From Clostridia bacterium (lineage in GTDB: Bacteria; Bacillota; Clostridia; Oscillospirales; CAG-272): DNA of 6,324 nucleotides. The notes beneath the pieces were generated by a model that was not told where the DNA came from, made no database searches, and worked only from the letters and a program-made list of their open reading frames with translations. Every line of letters begins with the position of its first letter. Within the stretch, counting starts at the first letter, position 1. Location: contig JAGCJD010000128.1 of NCBI GenBank assembly GCA_017648425.1, forward strand, positions 1 through 6,324, given 5' to 3'. Both the position numbers and the translations under genes were made by a program. Shown in pieces: positions 1 to 5,566 of this stretch.

Positions 1-301
1 AATAAGGATAGCGGGACTTGTTCTTGTGCTTGGCGGAATGCTTGGAGTTTTGGGAATGGTCGTCGAGCTTGTAAGAGAGATTGGAATTGACGAGAATGCT
101 ACGCATTATTCCTCAATAATGTTAAGGGGACTTGGAATAGCGGTGCTGTGCCGTGTGTGCTCGGACATCTGTCGGGATTGCGGGGAAGCAACGGTCGCGT
201 TTGCGGTTGAGAGTGCGGGAAAGCTCGGAAGTATAGTTCTTGCCGCGCCGGCAGTTCTTGATATAGTTGAGATCGCGAGATCTATATCGGATAAATTGTA
301 A
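1..301 (+). CDS. spoIIIAD: Stage III sporulation protein AD (3' part)
   Basis: This is the C-terminal 99 residues of SpoIIIAD. The gene is open at the left edge (first complete codon at position 2) and ends at TAA 299-301. SpoIIIAD is a small polytopic mother-cell membrane protein of the SpoIIIA-SpoIIQ complex, which links mother cell and forespore after engulfment. The visible part starts in a hydrophobic helix rich in G, L and V. It continues with the family-typical pattern (IMLRGLGIAVLC, then a D-x-G-E/Q stretch, then E-S-A-G-K) and a last hydrophobic helix containing APAVLDIVE. The family is about 130 residues long, so roughly 30 are missing. The stop codon overlaps the next start as TAATG, implying translational coupling to spoIIIAE. 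Family assignment rests on remembered similarity to the Bacillus protein and on gene order; confidence is high. Confidence 0.93.
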   Translation, partial: IRIAGLVLVLGGMLGVLGMVVELVREIGIDENATHYSSIMLRGLGIAVLCRVCSDICRDCGEATVAFAVESAGKLGSIVLAAPAVLDIVEIARSISDKL

Positions 302-1452
302 TGTCTTGGACAAGGAGTATGAAAAAGAGATGTATTGCAATAATTCTTGTGGGAGCGGTCGCGTTTTCTCTCCATGTAAGCGCCGAACAGACGGAAGCGG
401 AGATAGCAAACTCGTTCTCGAAAATCGCAGACGAGGTCGCAAACACCTCGGGCTCAGAGGTGGCTTCGGGACTATCGGGAGAGAATATTGAAAATACGGC
501 TGATATTTTACTTGAATTTTTAACGCCCGAGCAGGTTCTTGACGAGCTTTTTGGAATGATCAAGGAAGCCTTGCCGTCTGCACTATCGCTTCTTTGCATG
601 ATAACGGGGCTGGTCGTTCTTTCGGCAGTCTGTAATTCTATTTGCTCGTCACTCGACACGGGAGGGATATCAAACGGATTTTCATTTTTATCTACCTCGG
701 TGATAATAGCGGGAGTGCTTACGAGCGTTATAGGTCAATTTGATCGTATAACGGATTTTTTTGAGGGGATCTCATCTCTTATGAACGGAATGATACCGAT
801 CACGGGTGCGGTTTGGGCTATGGGCGGAAATGTGGGTAGCGCAAGCTTGGGTACGGCTACGCTTTATGCTATGCTTGGAGCTACCGAATGGCTTTGCTCT
901 AAGACACTGTTGCCCGTGTGCTATATCATGGGTATTGCCGCTATTTGTTCGGGACTTTCGGGCGGAGGAGTGCTTGATGGCTTTGTGAGCGGAGTTAAAA
1001 GAGTTTATGGCTTTTTTATAGGTGTTATAATGACGGTGTTCGTGTTCGTTCTGGGAACACAGACAACTGTATCCGCTGCCGCCGATACGGTAGCTGCAAG
1101 AAGCGCCAAGCTGATAAGCGCTACAATAATTCCCGGAGTGGGTGGCGCGGTCGGCGAAACGCTGAGAACAGTGGCGGGAAGCGTTGAATATATAAAAAGT
1201 GTAGTGGGGGTAGGCGGAATAGTGCTGATAGTCGTTCTTACTCTGCCAACTCTTATAGCTCTGTTGCTTACCAGAACAGTGTTCTTGCTTACATCAACGC
1301 TTTCAGATACGCTGGGGTGTAAAAGAGAAGCGCGGTTGTTGTCGGAGCTTAGCGGAATATACGGATTTGTTTTAGGCGCGGTGGCTGTGTGCTCTGTTGC
1401 GTTTATAATAGCTCTTTCGCTGTTCGTAAGATGCGCGGTAGCGCTTGACTGA
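301..1452 (+). CDS. spoIIIAE: Stage III sporulation protein AE
   Basis: SpoIIIAE is the large polytopic membrane protein of the SpoIIIA-SpoIIQ channel and is needed for sigma-G activity after engulfment. At 383 residues it matches the usual size. The N-terminus has a signal peptide: basic KKR at 8-10, a hydrophobic core at about 11-25, and a likely cleavage site after VSA (26-28). An acidic, soluble stretch (about 29-90) follows. Then come several hydrophobic segments, roughly at 95-112, 128-145, 203-218, 235-258, 300-330 and 352-376. The long glycine- and alanine-rich central part, with the IIPGVGGAVGETLRTVAGSV region (276-295), is characteristic of the family. The start at 301 is chosen because it overlaps the spoIIIAD stop (TAATG). 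An in-frame ATG at 319 (MKKR) would give a cleaner signal peptide, but AAGGAG at 312-317 lies only 1 nt before it. The gene ends 5 nt before spoIIIAF. Confidence 0.96.
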   Translation: MSWTRSMKKRCIAIILVGAVAFSLHVSAEQTEAEIANSFSKIADEVANTSGSEVASGLSGENIENTADILLEFLTPEQVLDELFGMIKEALPSALSLLCMITGLVVLSAVCNSICSSLDTGGISNGFSFLSTSVIIAGVLTSVIGQFDRITDFFEGISSLMNGMIPITGAVWAMGGNVGSASLGTATLYAMLGATEWLCSKTLLPVCYIMGIAAICSGLSGGGVLDGFVSGVKRVYGFFIGVIMTVFVFVLGTQTTVSAAADTVAARSAKLISATIIPGVGGAVGETLRTVAGSVEYIKSVVGVGGIVLIVVLTLPTLIALLLTRTVFLLTSTLSDTLGCKREARLLSELSGIYGFVLGAVAVCSVAFIIALSLFVRCAVALD

Positions 1453-1457
1453 GTTGT

Positions 1458-1946
1458 ATGAAGGAATATCTTATAACGCTTTTTCTGGTGTGTCTGGTGT
1501 CCGCGATAGTCAAGACTGCTTCCCCAGAGGGAGCGATGAAAAAGTATATTGATATACTTTGTTCAGTGTGTGTTATATCTGCTGTAATATTACCTATTTC
1601 AACAGAAATTTCAAGTATTGACAGTATTTCACAAGTGCTTTTTGGAGATATGGATACAGAAAGCGAGAACTATGACGAAATTTACAATAATTATTTGTTG
1701 GAGCATAGTAAAGAAAATGCAGAGCGTGTACTTGAAGAGGAGCTTTGCAGACTGTTTGGAAAACAGAATGGGGCTATTGGGATACACCTCGGTTTACAAG
1801 ATGATGGAGTGTCGGTGAGCGTGAGCTCAGTAAAGGTGATATTAACGCCAGCTGCCATTGATTGCGCCCCTCGAATAATAGAGGAACACCTGCTTGAACG
1901 CACGGGTTGTAAATGCGAAATAATATATGATAATATTAATGAATAA
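1458..1946 (+). CDS. spoIIIAF: Stage III sporulation protein AF
   Basis: SpoIIIAF is a mother-cell membrane component of the SpoIIIA-SpoIIQ complex. The 162-residue product is somewhat shorter than the Bacillus protein (about 200). It has the expected layout: two N-terminal transmembrane helices (about 3-18 and 31-47) with a short loop that includes KKY (28-30), then a charged linker (about 60-90), and a C-terminal alpha/beta domain (about 105-158) of the ring-building type. That domain carries alternating hydrophobic strands (VSVSVSSVKVILT, 118-130) and a final strand near CEIIYDNI. The start lies 5 nt after the spoIIIAE stop and shows no clear Shine-Dalgarno sequence, so translation is probably coupled to the upstream gene. 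Identification rests on architecture and position between spoIIIAE and spoIIIAG; the sequence itself is poorly conserved in this family. Confidence 0.9.
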   Translation: MKEYLITLFLVCLVSAIVKTASPEGAMKKYIDILCSVCVISAVILPISTEISSIDSISQVLFGDMDTESENYDEIYNNYLLEHSKENAERVLEEELCRLFGKQNGAIGIHLGLQDDGVSVSVSSVKVILTPAAIDCAPRIIEEHLLERTGCKCEIIYDNINE

Positions 1947-1957
1947 TACTATATAAT
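1931..1957 (+). promoter_or_regulatory. Possible internal sigma-E-like promoter for spoIIIAG-spoIIIAH
   Basis: TAATATT at 1931-1937 fits the sigma-E -35 pattern KMATATT. TATATAAT at 1950-1957 matches 6 of 8 positions of the -10 pattern CATACAAT. The spacer of 12 nt is about 2 nt shorter than typical, and the region is very AT-rich, so a chance match is quite possible. The context is suggestive: an essential internal promoter for the last two spoIIIA genes is known in Bacillus subtilis, and the 54-nt gap between spoIIIAF and spoIIIAG is much larger than the preceding junctions. Confidence 0.25.
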
Positions 1958-2000
1958 AGAAAAATAACTAATAAAGTCGATATTTGTCGGAGAAATAATA

Positions 2001-2522
2001 ATGTCGGAAAAAACTATTAAAAGAAATAATAAGAGCCAAAAAATAATATTTCTTTTACTCGGGGGAATGCTTGGCGTAATATTGCTCATATTTGGAAATC
2101 TCGCTGATAACAGTAAACAAGAGGTGGAGCAAGCGGTAGAATCAGGCGTTGAGGTCACTGATGCGGACGCATATGCCGCAATGCTTGAAGAGAGAGTTGA
2201 GCGCATATGCTCTCAGGTCTCGGGAGTTGGAAGTGTTGAGGTGTTCGTTAGTCTTAAAGGTGGATACCGTACTGTTTATGCTGTGGATACTCAAAGCAGC
2301 TCATCGGGATATAAGAGCGAGATAGTAATGTCGGGAAGCGGCTCTGACAAAAGGGCTGTTGTGACCGCTTACCAAAACCCCGAGATAGCGGGTGTGGGGA
2401 TAGTTTGCTCGGGCGCAAGCAATGAAAGTGTAAGAAATCAGATAATATCTCTCGTGTCCGCTTCGCTTGACATAGGATCAAATAAAATTTTTGTTGCGGC
2501 TTCGGCATATACTCCGTCATAA
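2001..2522 (+). CDS. spoIIIAG: Stage III sporulation protein AG
   Basis: SpoIIIAG is a single-pass membrane protein whose extracellular domain oligomerises into a large ring in the space between mother cell and forespore. The ring forms the basal part of the SpoIIIA-SpoIIQ channel and resembles secretion-system ring proteins. The 173-residue product has a basic cytosolic N-terminus (1-14), one transmembrane helix (about 15-32), an acidic linker, and then a split ring-building domain. The first half is at about 57-88, with VSGVGSVEVFVSLKGG; the second is at about 122-172, with EIAGVGIVCSGA and a final strand KIFVAASAY. An insertion rich in S, G and K lies between them (about 89-121), as in known SpoIIIAG proteins. 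The protein is shorter than the Bacillus homologue (about 230). The start is supported by GGAG at 1989-1992, 8 nt upstream. It forms a pair with spoIIIAH after the one sizeable gap in the operon. Confidence 0.95.
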   Translation: MSEKTIKRNNKSQKIIFLLLGGMLGVILLIFGNLADNSKQEVEQAVESGVEVTDADAYAAMLEERVERICSQVSGVGSVEVFVSLKGGYRTVYAVDTQSSSSGYKSEIVMSGSGSDKRAVVTAYQNPEIAGVGIVCSGASNESVRNQIISLVSASLDIGSNKIFVAASAYTPS

Positions 2523-2579
2523 AAAACGAGTGGCTCAAATATATATTTAGCGTAGAACAAAAATTCGGAGGAAAGAATT

Positions 2580-3155
2580 ATGAAATTTGATAATTTCAAA
2601 ACCAAATTTACCGATTTCTGCCGAAAAGTCGGTAAAAGAAACTTTATTATTTTCGGCGCGGTGCTCTTGACGGTGGTGGCGGTTGGCGTAAATCTTATGA
2701 TCTTCTCCGGCAAAAACGATGATGGGCACGATTACAGTGAAAACGCTGGTATGGATTCGGGTGTGGTAAACAGTACTGACAACGCGCAGAACGGTAATGT
2801 AGAGGATGTGGATTCGTATTTTTCAAGTATTGCTGTTGACCGTCAGAGAGCAAGAGATGAGGCTATCGAGGTGCTTCAAGCAATAGTTGACGATGCTTCG
2901 TCAACGGAGGCTGCAAAAACTGAGGCATCAACTCAGATAAGCACACTTGCATCGATAATGCAAAAGGAATCGAATATTGAAACTCTTATCATAGCTAAGG
3001 GCTTTGAGGAATGTATTGCGGTGATAAGTGACGGAAGCGCGAGTATTGTTGTAAGGAGTGACGGACTTACTCCCGCACAACTTGCCCAGATAAATGAGAT
3101 AGTATATGAGCAGGCGTCCATCAAGCCTGTAAATGTAAAGATCATACAAAGATAA
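2580..3155 (+). CDS. spoIIIAH: Stage III sporulation protein AH
   Basis: SpoIIIAH is the mother-cell partner that docks with forespore SpoIIQ across the intermembrane space. Its extracellular domain has the YscJ/FliF-like ring-building fold. The 191-residue protein has a short basic N-terminus, one transmembrane helix (about 21-43), and an acidic, low-complexity linker (about 44-80, rich in D, N, G and S). The C-terminal domain (about 80-190) starts with the conserved helix FSSIAVDRQRARDEAIEVLQ and ends with the strand VNVKIIQR. A good Shine-Dalgarno sequence, GGAGG at 2567-2571, lies 8 nt before the ATG. Size and architecture fit the family well. This is the last recognisable spoIIIA gene; no hairpin terminator is seen after it, so transcription may continue into the ATPase gene. 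Confidence 0.95.
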   Translation: MKFDNFKTKFTDFCRKVGKRNFIIFGAVLLTVVAVGVNLMIFSGKNDDGHDYSENAGMDSGVVNSTDNAQNGNVEDVDSYFSSIAVDRQRARDEAIEVLQAIVDDASSTEAAKTEASTQISTLASIMQKESNIETLIIAKGFEECIAVISDGSASIVVRSDGLTPAQLAQINEIVYEQASIKPVNVKIIQR

Positions 3156-3189
3156 TCAACAGTCAAGGTTTCCGTTTTGCCTGTGTCTG

Positions 3190-3198
3190 CATATCATA
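3190..3198 (+). promoter_or_regulatory. Possible sporulation sigma -10 box upstream of the ATPase gene
   Basis: CATATCATA fits the sigma-K -10 pattern CATANNNTA and partly that of sigma-E. No convincing matching -35 element lies at the correct distance upstream (3160-3176), so this is a weak candidate. The start codon of the ATPase gene is 33 nt downstream. Confidence 0.15.
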
Positions 3199-3213
3199 TA
3201 ACTGAATAATAAG

Positions 3214-3221
3214 TAAGGAGG
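3214..3221 (+). promoter_or_regulatory. Strong ribosome binding site of the ATPase gene
   Basis: TAAGGAGG is a near-perfect anti-Shine-Dalgarno match, 9 nt before ATG 3231. It fixes that start and indicates independent, efficient translation rather than coupling to spoIIIAH. Confidence 0.85.
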
Positions 3222-3230
3222 CAGACATTT

Positions 3231-4280
3231 ATGGATTCGGAATCAGAAAAGAAATTTTTTGCAGCGGCAAATACTTCCGAGGGCTTTAAGAGTTATTTTG
3301 AGGAAATATTTTTTGCTCCGAGCATCAAAAAAAGATACATAATAAAGGGTGGTCCCGGCACGGGGAAGAGTAGCTTTATAAGGCGCGTAGCGGCTTCGGC
3401 AGAGAACGCGGGACATGGCGTTGAATATTATTATTGCTCGTCCGACACGCGTTCTCTTGACGGTATAGTTGTGGACGGTACACTAGCTATGCTTGATGGC
3501 ACAGCGCCTCATTCTTATGATACTGTACTGCCTGCCGCTTGTGATGAGCTGATAAATCTTGGGGAATTTTGGAGAGCGGACGAGATTTTTCGTAATGCTG
3601 ATGCTATTCGTCTGCTTGACAAAGAAAAAAAGCAAGCATATTCGCTTGCATATGAGTTTTTACGCGCGGCAGGCGCGGTTAAAAAATGTATGGAAAGCGT
3701 TCACAGAGAGCTTTTGCTTGAAGAAAAGCTTGGCAAGGCTGTAAAAAGGGCTTTTGATAAGCTCGGTCTTGGGGGTAACGCAGGCGGAGCGCAGCATACA
3801 AGGCAGACCGTAGCGCTAGGAGCTTGCGGCGAGATAAGGCTTGATACGCTCAAAGGCTTAGCAAGGGTAAGATACGGAATTGACGATTACTATGATACGG
3901 CGTGGGCGTTTCTTTCAAGATTATTGGAGCTTGCAAGGAAAGGCGGTTGCGAATGCTTTGTGTCGTATGATAATTTTTCTCCGTCTTGTCCTACCGAAAT
4001 ATATTTTCCCGAATGCTCCGTATGGTTCGGAGCTTCCGACGCTCCTGAGGATATTCGAATAAATATGAAAAGATTTATCGACCATGAGCTGTTGACGAAA
4101 AAAAGAAGCGCTTACAGGGCGTCAAGGCGTTGCTTTGAAGTGACACGGGAAATGGCGCTTTCATCACTTAGTCGCGCAGGGCGGGCGCATTCCAAGCTTG
4201 AAGCATATTATGTTTCGAATATGGACTTTGCTCGTCAGAGTGAATATTGCTCGAGATTTATAGGGGCGCTTAGTCTTTGA
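3231..4280 (+). CDS. P-loop ATPase, PRK06851-like family, degenerate second domain
   Basis: This predicted soluble nucleotide-binding protein of 349 residues has unknown function. The N-terminal motif FFAAANTSEGF (9-19) precedes a clear Walker A, GGPGTGKS (40-47). A hydrophobic strand ending in D (LAMLD, 85-89) then leads into DGTAPH (89-94), a plausible Walker B and sensor region. I recall this arrangement from the PRK06851-like family of Clostridia and Bacilli, whose members carry two tandem P-loop halves. Here the second half (about 193-275) aligns without gaps to the first at an offset of 178 residues: F49 with F227, I80 near I257, and L88 with F266. The segment equivalent to Walker A reads GIDDYYDTAW (216-225), lacking GxxGxGK[ST]. 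A basic helical segment (about 144-178) separates the halves. The gene follows spoIIIAH by 75 nt with its own strong ribosome binding site, so a sporulation role is possible but unproven. Confidence 0.85.
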   Translation: MDSESEKKFFAAANTSEGFKSYFEEIFFAPSIKKRYIIKGGPGTGKSSFIRRVAASAENAGHGVEYYYCSSDTRSLDGIVVDGTLAMLDGTAPHSYDTVLPAACDELINLGEFWRADEIFRNADAIRLLDKEKKQAYSLAYEFLRAAGAVKKCMESVHRELLLEEKLGKAVKRAFDKLGLGGNAGGAQHTRQTVALGACGEIRLDTLKGLARVRYGIDDYYDTAWAFLSRLLELARKGGCECFVSYDNFSPSCPTEIYFPECSVWFGASDAPEDIRINMKRFIDHELLTKKRSAYRASRRCFEVTREMALSSLSRAGRAHSKLEAYYVSNMDFARQSEYCSRFIGALSL

Positions 4281-4290
4281 TATGTTTTGC

Positions 4291-4319
4291 TTGACAAAAC
4301 AGAGGGAATGTGTTATAAT
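4291..4319 (+). promoter_or_regulatory. Consensus sigma-A promoter of rnpB
   Basis: TTGACA (4291-4296) and TATAAT (4314-4319) are perfect hexamers with a 17-nt spacer, and TG at 4311-4312 gives an extended -10. Transcription should begin near 4325-4327. The -35 box starts 10 nt after the ATPase stop codon. Such a strong promoter fits a stable, abundant RNA. Confidence 0.95.
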
Positions 4320-4325
4320 CACAGA

Positions 4326-4684
4326 GTAACTTTGCTAAACGGTCGCGTGGTATTGCGCCGAAAGGTATTACCATGAGGAAAGTCCGGGCTTCACAGGGCA
4401 GGATAACTGATAACATCAGCCGAAGGTGACTTCAGGGAAAGTGCAACAGAAATAGACCGCCCGCAGTTTGCGGGTAAGGGTGGAAAGGCGAGGTAAGAGC
4501 TCACCCACTCCTACGGTAACGTAGGTTTGCTGTAAACCCTATCCGAAGCAACACCGTATACGGGTCGTTTGCCCGACACATACCCGTAGGTGGCACAGAC
4601 TCAGCATGAGTTGAAGCATATCGGTGACGGTATGCGAAGATTGATGACCGTTCACGACAGAACCCGGCTTATAGGCAGAGTTCC
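4326..4684 (+). ncRNA. rnpB: RNase P RNA, bacterial type A
   Basis: This is the catalytic RNA of ribonuclease P, which removes 5' leaders from tRNA precursors together with the RnpA protein. Universal P4 strands are present: GAGGAAAGTCCGGGCT at 4375-4390 and ACAGAACCCGGCTTATA at 4657-4673. Other conserved blocks include ACAGAAA near 4446, the GGTAAGAGCTCACCC segment (4491-4505), GTAAACCC (4532-4539), GAAGCAACACC (4545-4555) and GTAGGTGGC (4586-4594). P1 closes the molecule: AACTTTGCT (4328-4336) pairs fully, with G-U wobbles, to GGCAGAGTT (4674-4682). A P12-like hairpin CCTAC-GGTAAC-GTAGG lies at about 4511-4526. The A-type layout agrees with Clostridia rather than Bacillus. Ends are estimated from the promoter and P1, giving about 359 nt, within the normal range. 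Open reading frames across this segment are not coding. Confidence 0.97.
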
Positions 4685-4687
4685 AGA

Positions 4688-4721
4688 GAACGCAGTAAGG
4701 CTTTACTGCGTTCTTTCTTTT
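4688..4721 (+). terminator. Rho-independent terminator of rnpB
   Basis: GAACGCAGTAA (4688-4698) pairs perfectly with TTACTGCGTTC (4703-4713) around a GGCT loop, followed by TTTCTTTT (4714-4721). It begins just after P1 of the RNase P RNA. Read on the opposite strand it is followed by no T-run, so it should terminate poorly for the - strand gene whose stop codon (4703-4705) lies within it. Confidence 0.93.
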
Positions 4722-4924
4722 ATCGTAATAAACATCAGCATTCCGCCCACGGCTGTTATAATCGCGGACATAATGCTGTACTCAATCATTTCTGCGCATA
4801 TTCTTATGAGTGGCTCTCTCGGCAGTAAAGCTTTGTTTACGGAATAGTACAGAAAAACTCCGCACACATGGCACAAGACTGCGTAAATACCGTAAACAAG
4901 CACCTTTATATGTATGTTTTTCAT
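4703..4924 (-). CDS. Small two-helix membrane protein, unknown function
   Basis: I do not recognise this 73-residue protein. It has two strongly hydrophobic segments, about 7-28 (VLVYGIYAVLCHVCGVFLYY) and about 47-67 (EYSIMSAIITAVGGMLMFIT). They are joined by a charged loop containing P35, R36, R41, E45 and E49, and followed by a short KERTQ tail. The likely topology has both ends in the cytosol. Three things make it a credible gene: GGAGG on the - strand (complement of 4931-4935) 6 nt before the ATG; a near-consensus promoter just upstream; and a coherent membrane protein in an otherwise empty gap. It converges on rnpB, and its last residues and stop codon are encoded by the rnpB terminator hairpin. 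It is divergent from nrdR. No functional link to either neighbour is evident. Confidence 0.75.
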   Translation of the reverse strand: MKNIHIKVLVYGIYAVLCHVCGVFLYYSVNKALLPREPLIRICAEMIEYSIMSAIITAVGGMLMFITIKERTQ

Positions 4925-4930
4925 TGTTTA

Positions 4931-4935
4931 CCTCC
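4931..4935 (-). promoter_or_regulatory. Ribosome binding site of the small membrane protein gene
   Basis: On the - strand this reads GGAGG, followed by TAAACA and then ATG. The 6-nt spacing is ideal. It is the main evidence that the start at 4924 is real. Confidence 0.85.
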
Positions 4936-4951
4936 GATCAGTTGTAATTAT

Positions 4952-4980
4952 ATTATAAATAAAAATGAAGCTTCTTTCAA
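4952..4980 (-). promoter_or_regulatory. Sigma-A promoter of the small membrane protein gene
   Basis: On the - strand, TTGAAA (4975-4980) and TATAAT (4952-4957) are separated by 17 nt. One base departs from consensus. Initiation is expected near 4945, giving a leader of only about 20 nt. It points away from the nrdR promoter, with about 32 nt between the two -35 boxes. Confidence 0.75.
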
Positions 4981-5012
4981 TGCGAAATATATTCCCGTTT
5001 TGGAAAAAACTA

Positions 5013-5041
5013 TTTACTTTTCCACTAAGATGTGTTAAAAT
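5013..5041 (+). promoter_or_regulatory. Sigma-A promoter of nrdR
   Basis: TTTACT (5013-5018) and TAAAAT (5036-5041) are 17 nt apart, with TG at 5033-5034 giving an extended -10 (TGTTAAAAT). Initiation is expected near 5048, leaving a leader of about 33 nt. A 7-bp inverted repeat, TGGAAAA (5001-5007) and TTTTCCA (5018-5024), overlaps the -35 box and could be an operator. No NrdR-box pair of the ACACNATAT type is visible here. Confidence 0.7.
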
Positions 5042-5080
5042 ATAGGAGTAATTAAAAAAGAGAGAGGCAGAGTTTTATTT

Positions 5081-5524
5081 ATGAAATGTCCCGTTTGCTC
5101 ATCACCTGACAGTAAGGTTATAGATTCGCGTCCGATAGAGGACGGCAACAGCATTAAAAGACGCAGAGAGTGTATTGTTTGTCAAAAAAGATTTACTACA
5201 TTTGAGATAATAGAGACTGTACAGATAATTGTTAAAAAGAAGGACGGAACTAAGGAGATATTCGACAGAAACAAGCTCATGTCGGGAATACTCAAAGCAT
5301 GCTATAAGCGACCTGTTGACGCGGAGGAGATAGTTGCCGAGATAGAAACGGAGCTTCAAAATATGCTTACAAGCGAGATAACCACTGTTGAAATAGGCGA
5401 GATGGTAATGTCAAAGCTTCAAAAGCGTGACGAGGTCGCGTATGTACGATTTGCGTCAGTTTACAGAGAGTTTAAGGATATTGATACATTTCTTGCGGCG
5501 CTCAAACAGCTTCAGGGAAAATAA
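5081..5524 (+). CDS. nrdR: Transcriptional repressor NrdR
   Basis: NrdR represses ribonucleotide reductase genes by binding NrdR boxes when its ATP-cone domain senses the dATP/ATP balance. The 147-residue length is standard (about 150). An N-terminal zinc ribbon has Cys pairs C3/C6 (MKCPVC) and C31/C34 (ECIVC). It is followed by the hallmark KRFTTFE and then an ATP-cone domain from about 48 to 138, starting with IIVKKKDGTKEIFDRNKL and containing the VRFASVYREFKD motif (122-133). All key cysteines are present. The only purine-rich site upstream is GAGAGG at about 5062-5067, 13 nt from the ATG, which is weak and distant. The start is nonetheless secure because MKCPVC is the invariant beginning of the family. 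The gene is transcribed from its own promoter and closed by a strong terminator, so it is a single-gene unit. No reductase gene is in the window. Confidence 0.97.
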   Translation: MKCPVCSSPDSKVIDSRPIEDGNSIKRRRECIVCQKRFTTFEIIETVQIIVKKKDGTKEIFDRNKLMSGILKACYKRPVDAEEIVAEIETELQNMLTSEITTVEIGEMVMSKLQKRDEVAYVRFASVYREFKDIDTFLAALKQLQGK

Positions 5525-5528
5525 AATT

Positions 5529-5566
5529 AAAAAGCGTGAGGATAAAAAGTGCTCCTCACGCTTTTT
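5529..5566 (+). terminator. Rho-independent terminator after nrdR
   Basis: AAAAAGCGTGAGGA (5529-5542) pairs perfectly over 14 bp with TCCTCACGCTTTTT (5553-5566) around a 10-nt loop. The arm ends in T5, and the other arm begins with A5, so it could work in both directions. It starts 4 nt after the nrdR stop codon. Confidence 0.93.

Noticed and set aside
282..659. 125-residue - strand reading frame opposite spoIIIAE
   Set aside because: It is a mirror of the spoIIIAE coding sequence. The + strand product is a recognised family with a signal peptide, and the - strand frame has no plausible start site.
1952..1957. TATAAT between spoIIIAF and spoIIIAG as a sigma-A -10 box
   Set aside because: No TTGACA-like element lies about 17 nt upstream; the region is simply AT-rich. 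Only a weak sigma-E reading was kept.
4590..4847. 85-residue + strand reading frame starting inside the RNase P RNA
   Set aside because: It begins at a GTG within conserved rnpB sequence, has no ribosome binding site, crosses the rnpB terminator and lies antisense to the better supported membrane protein gene.
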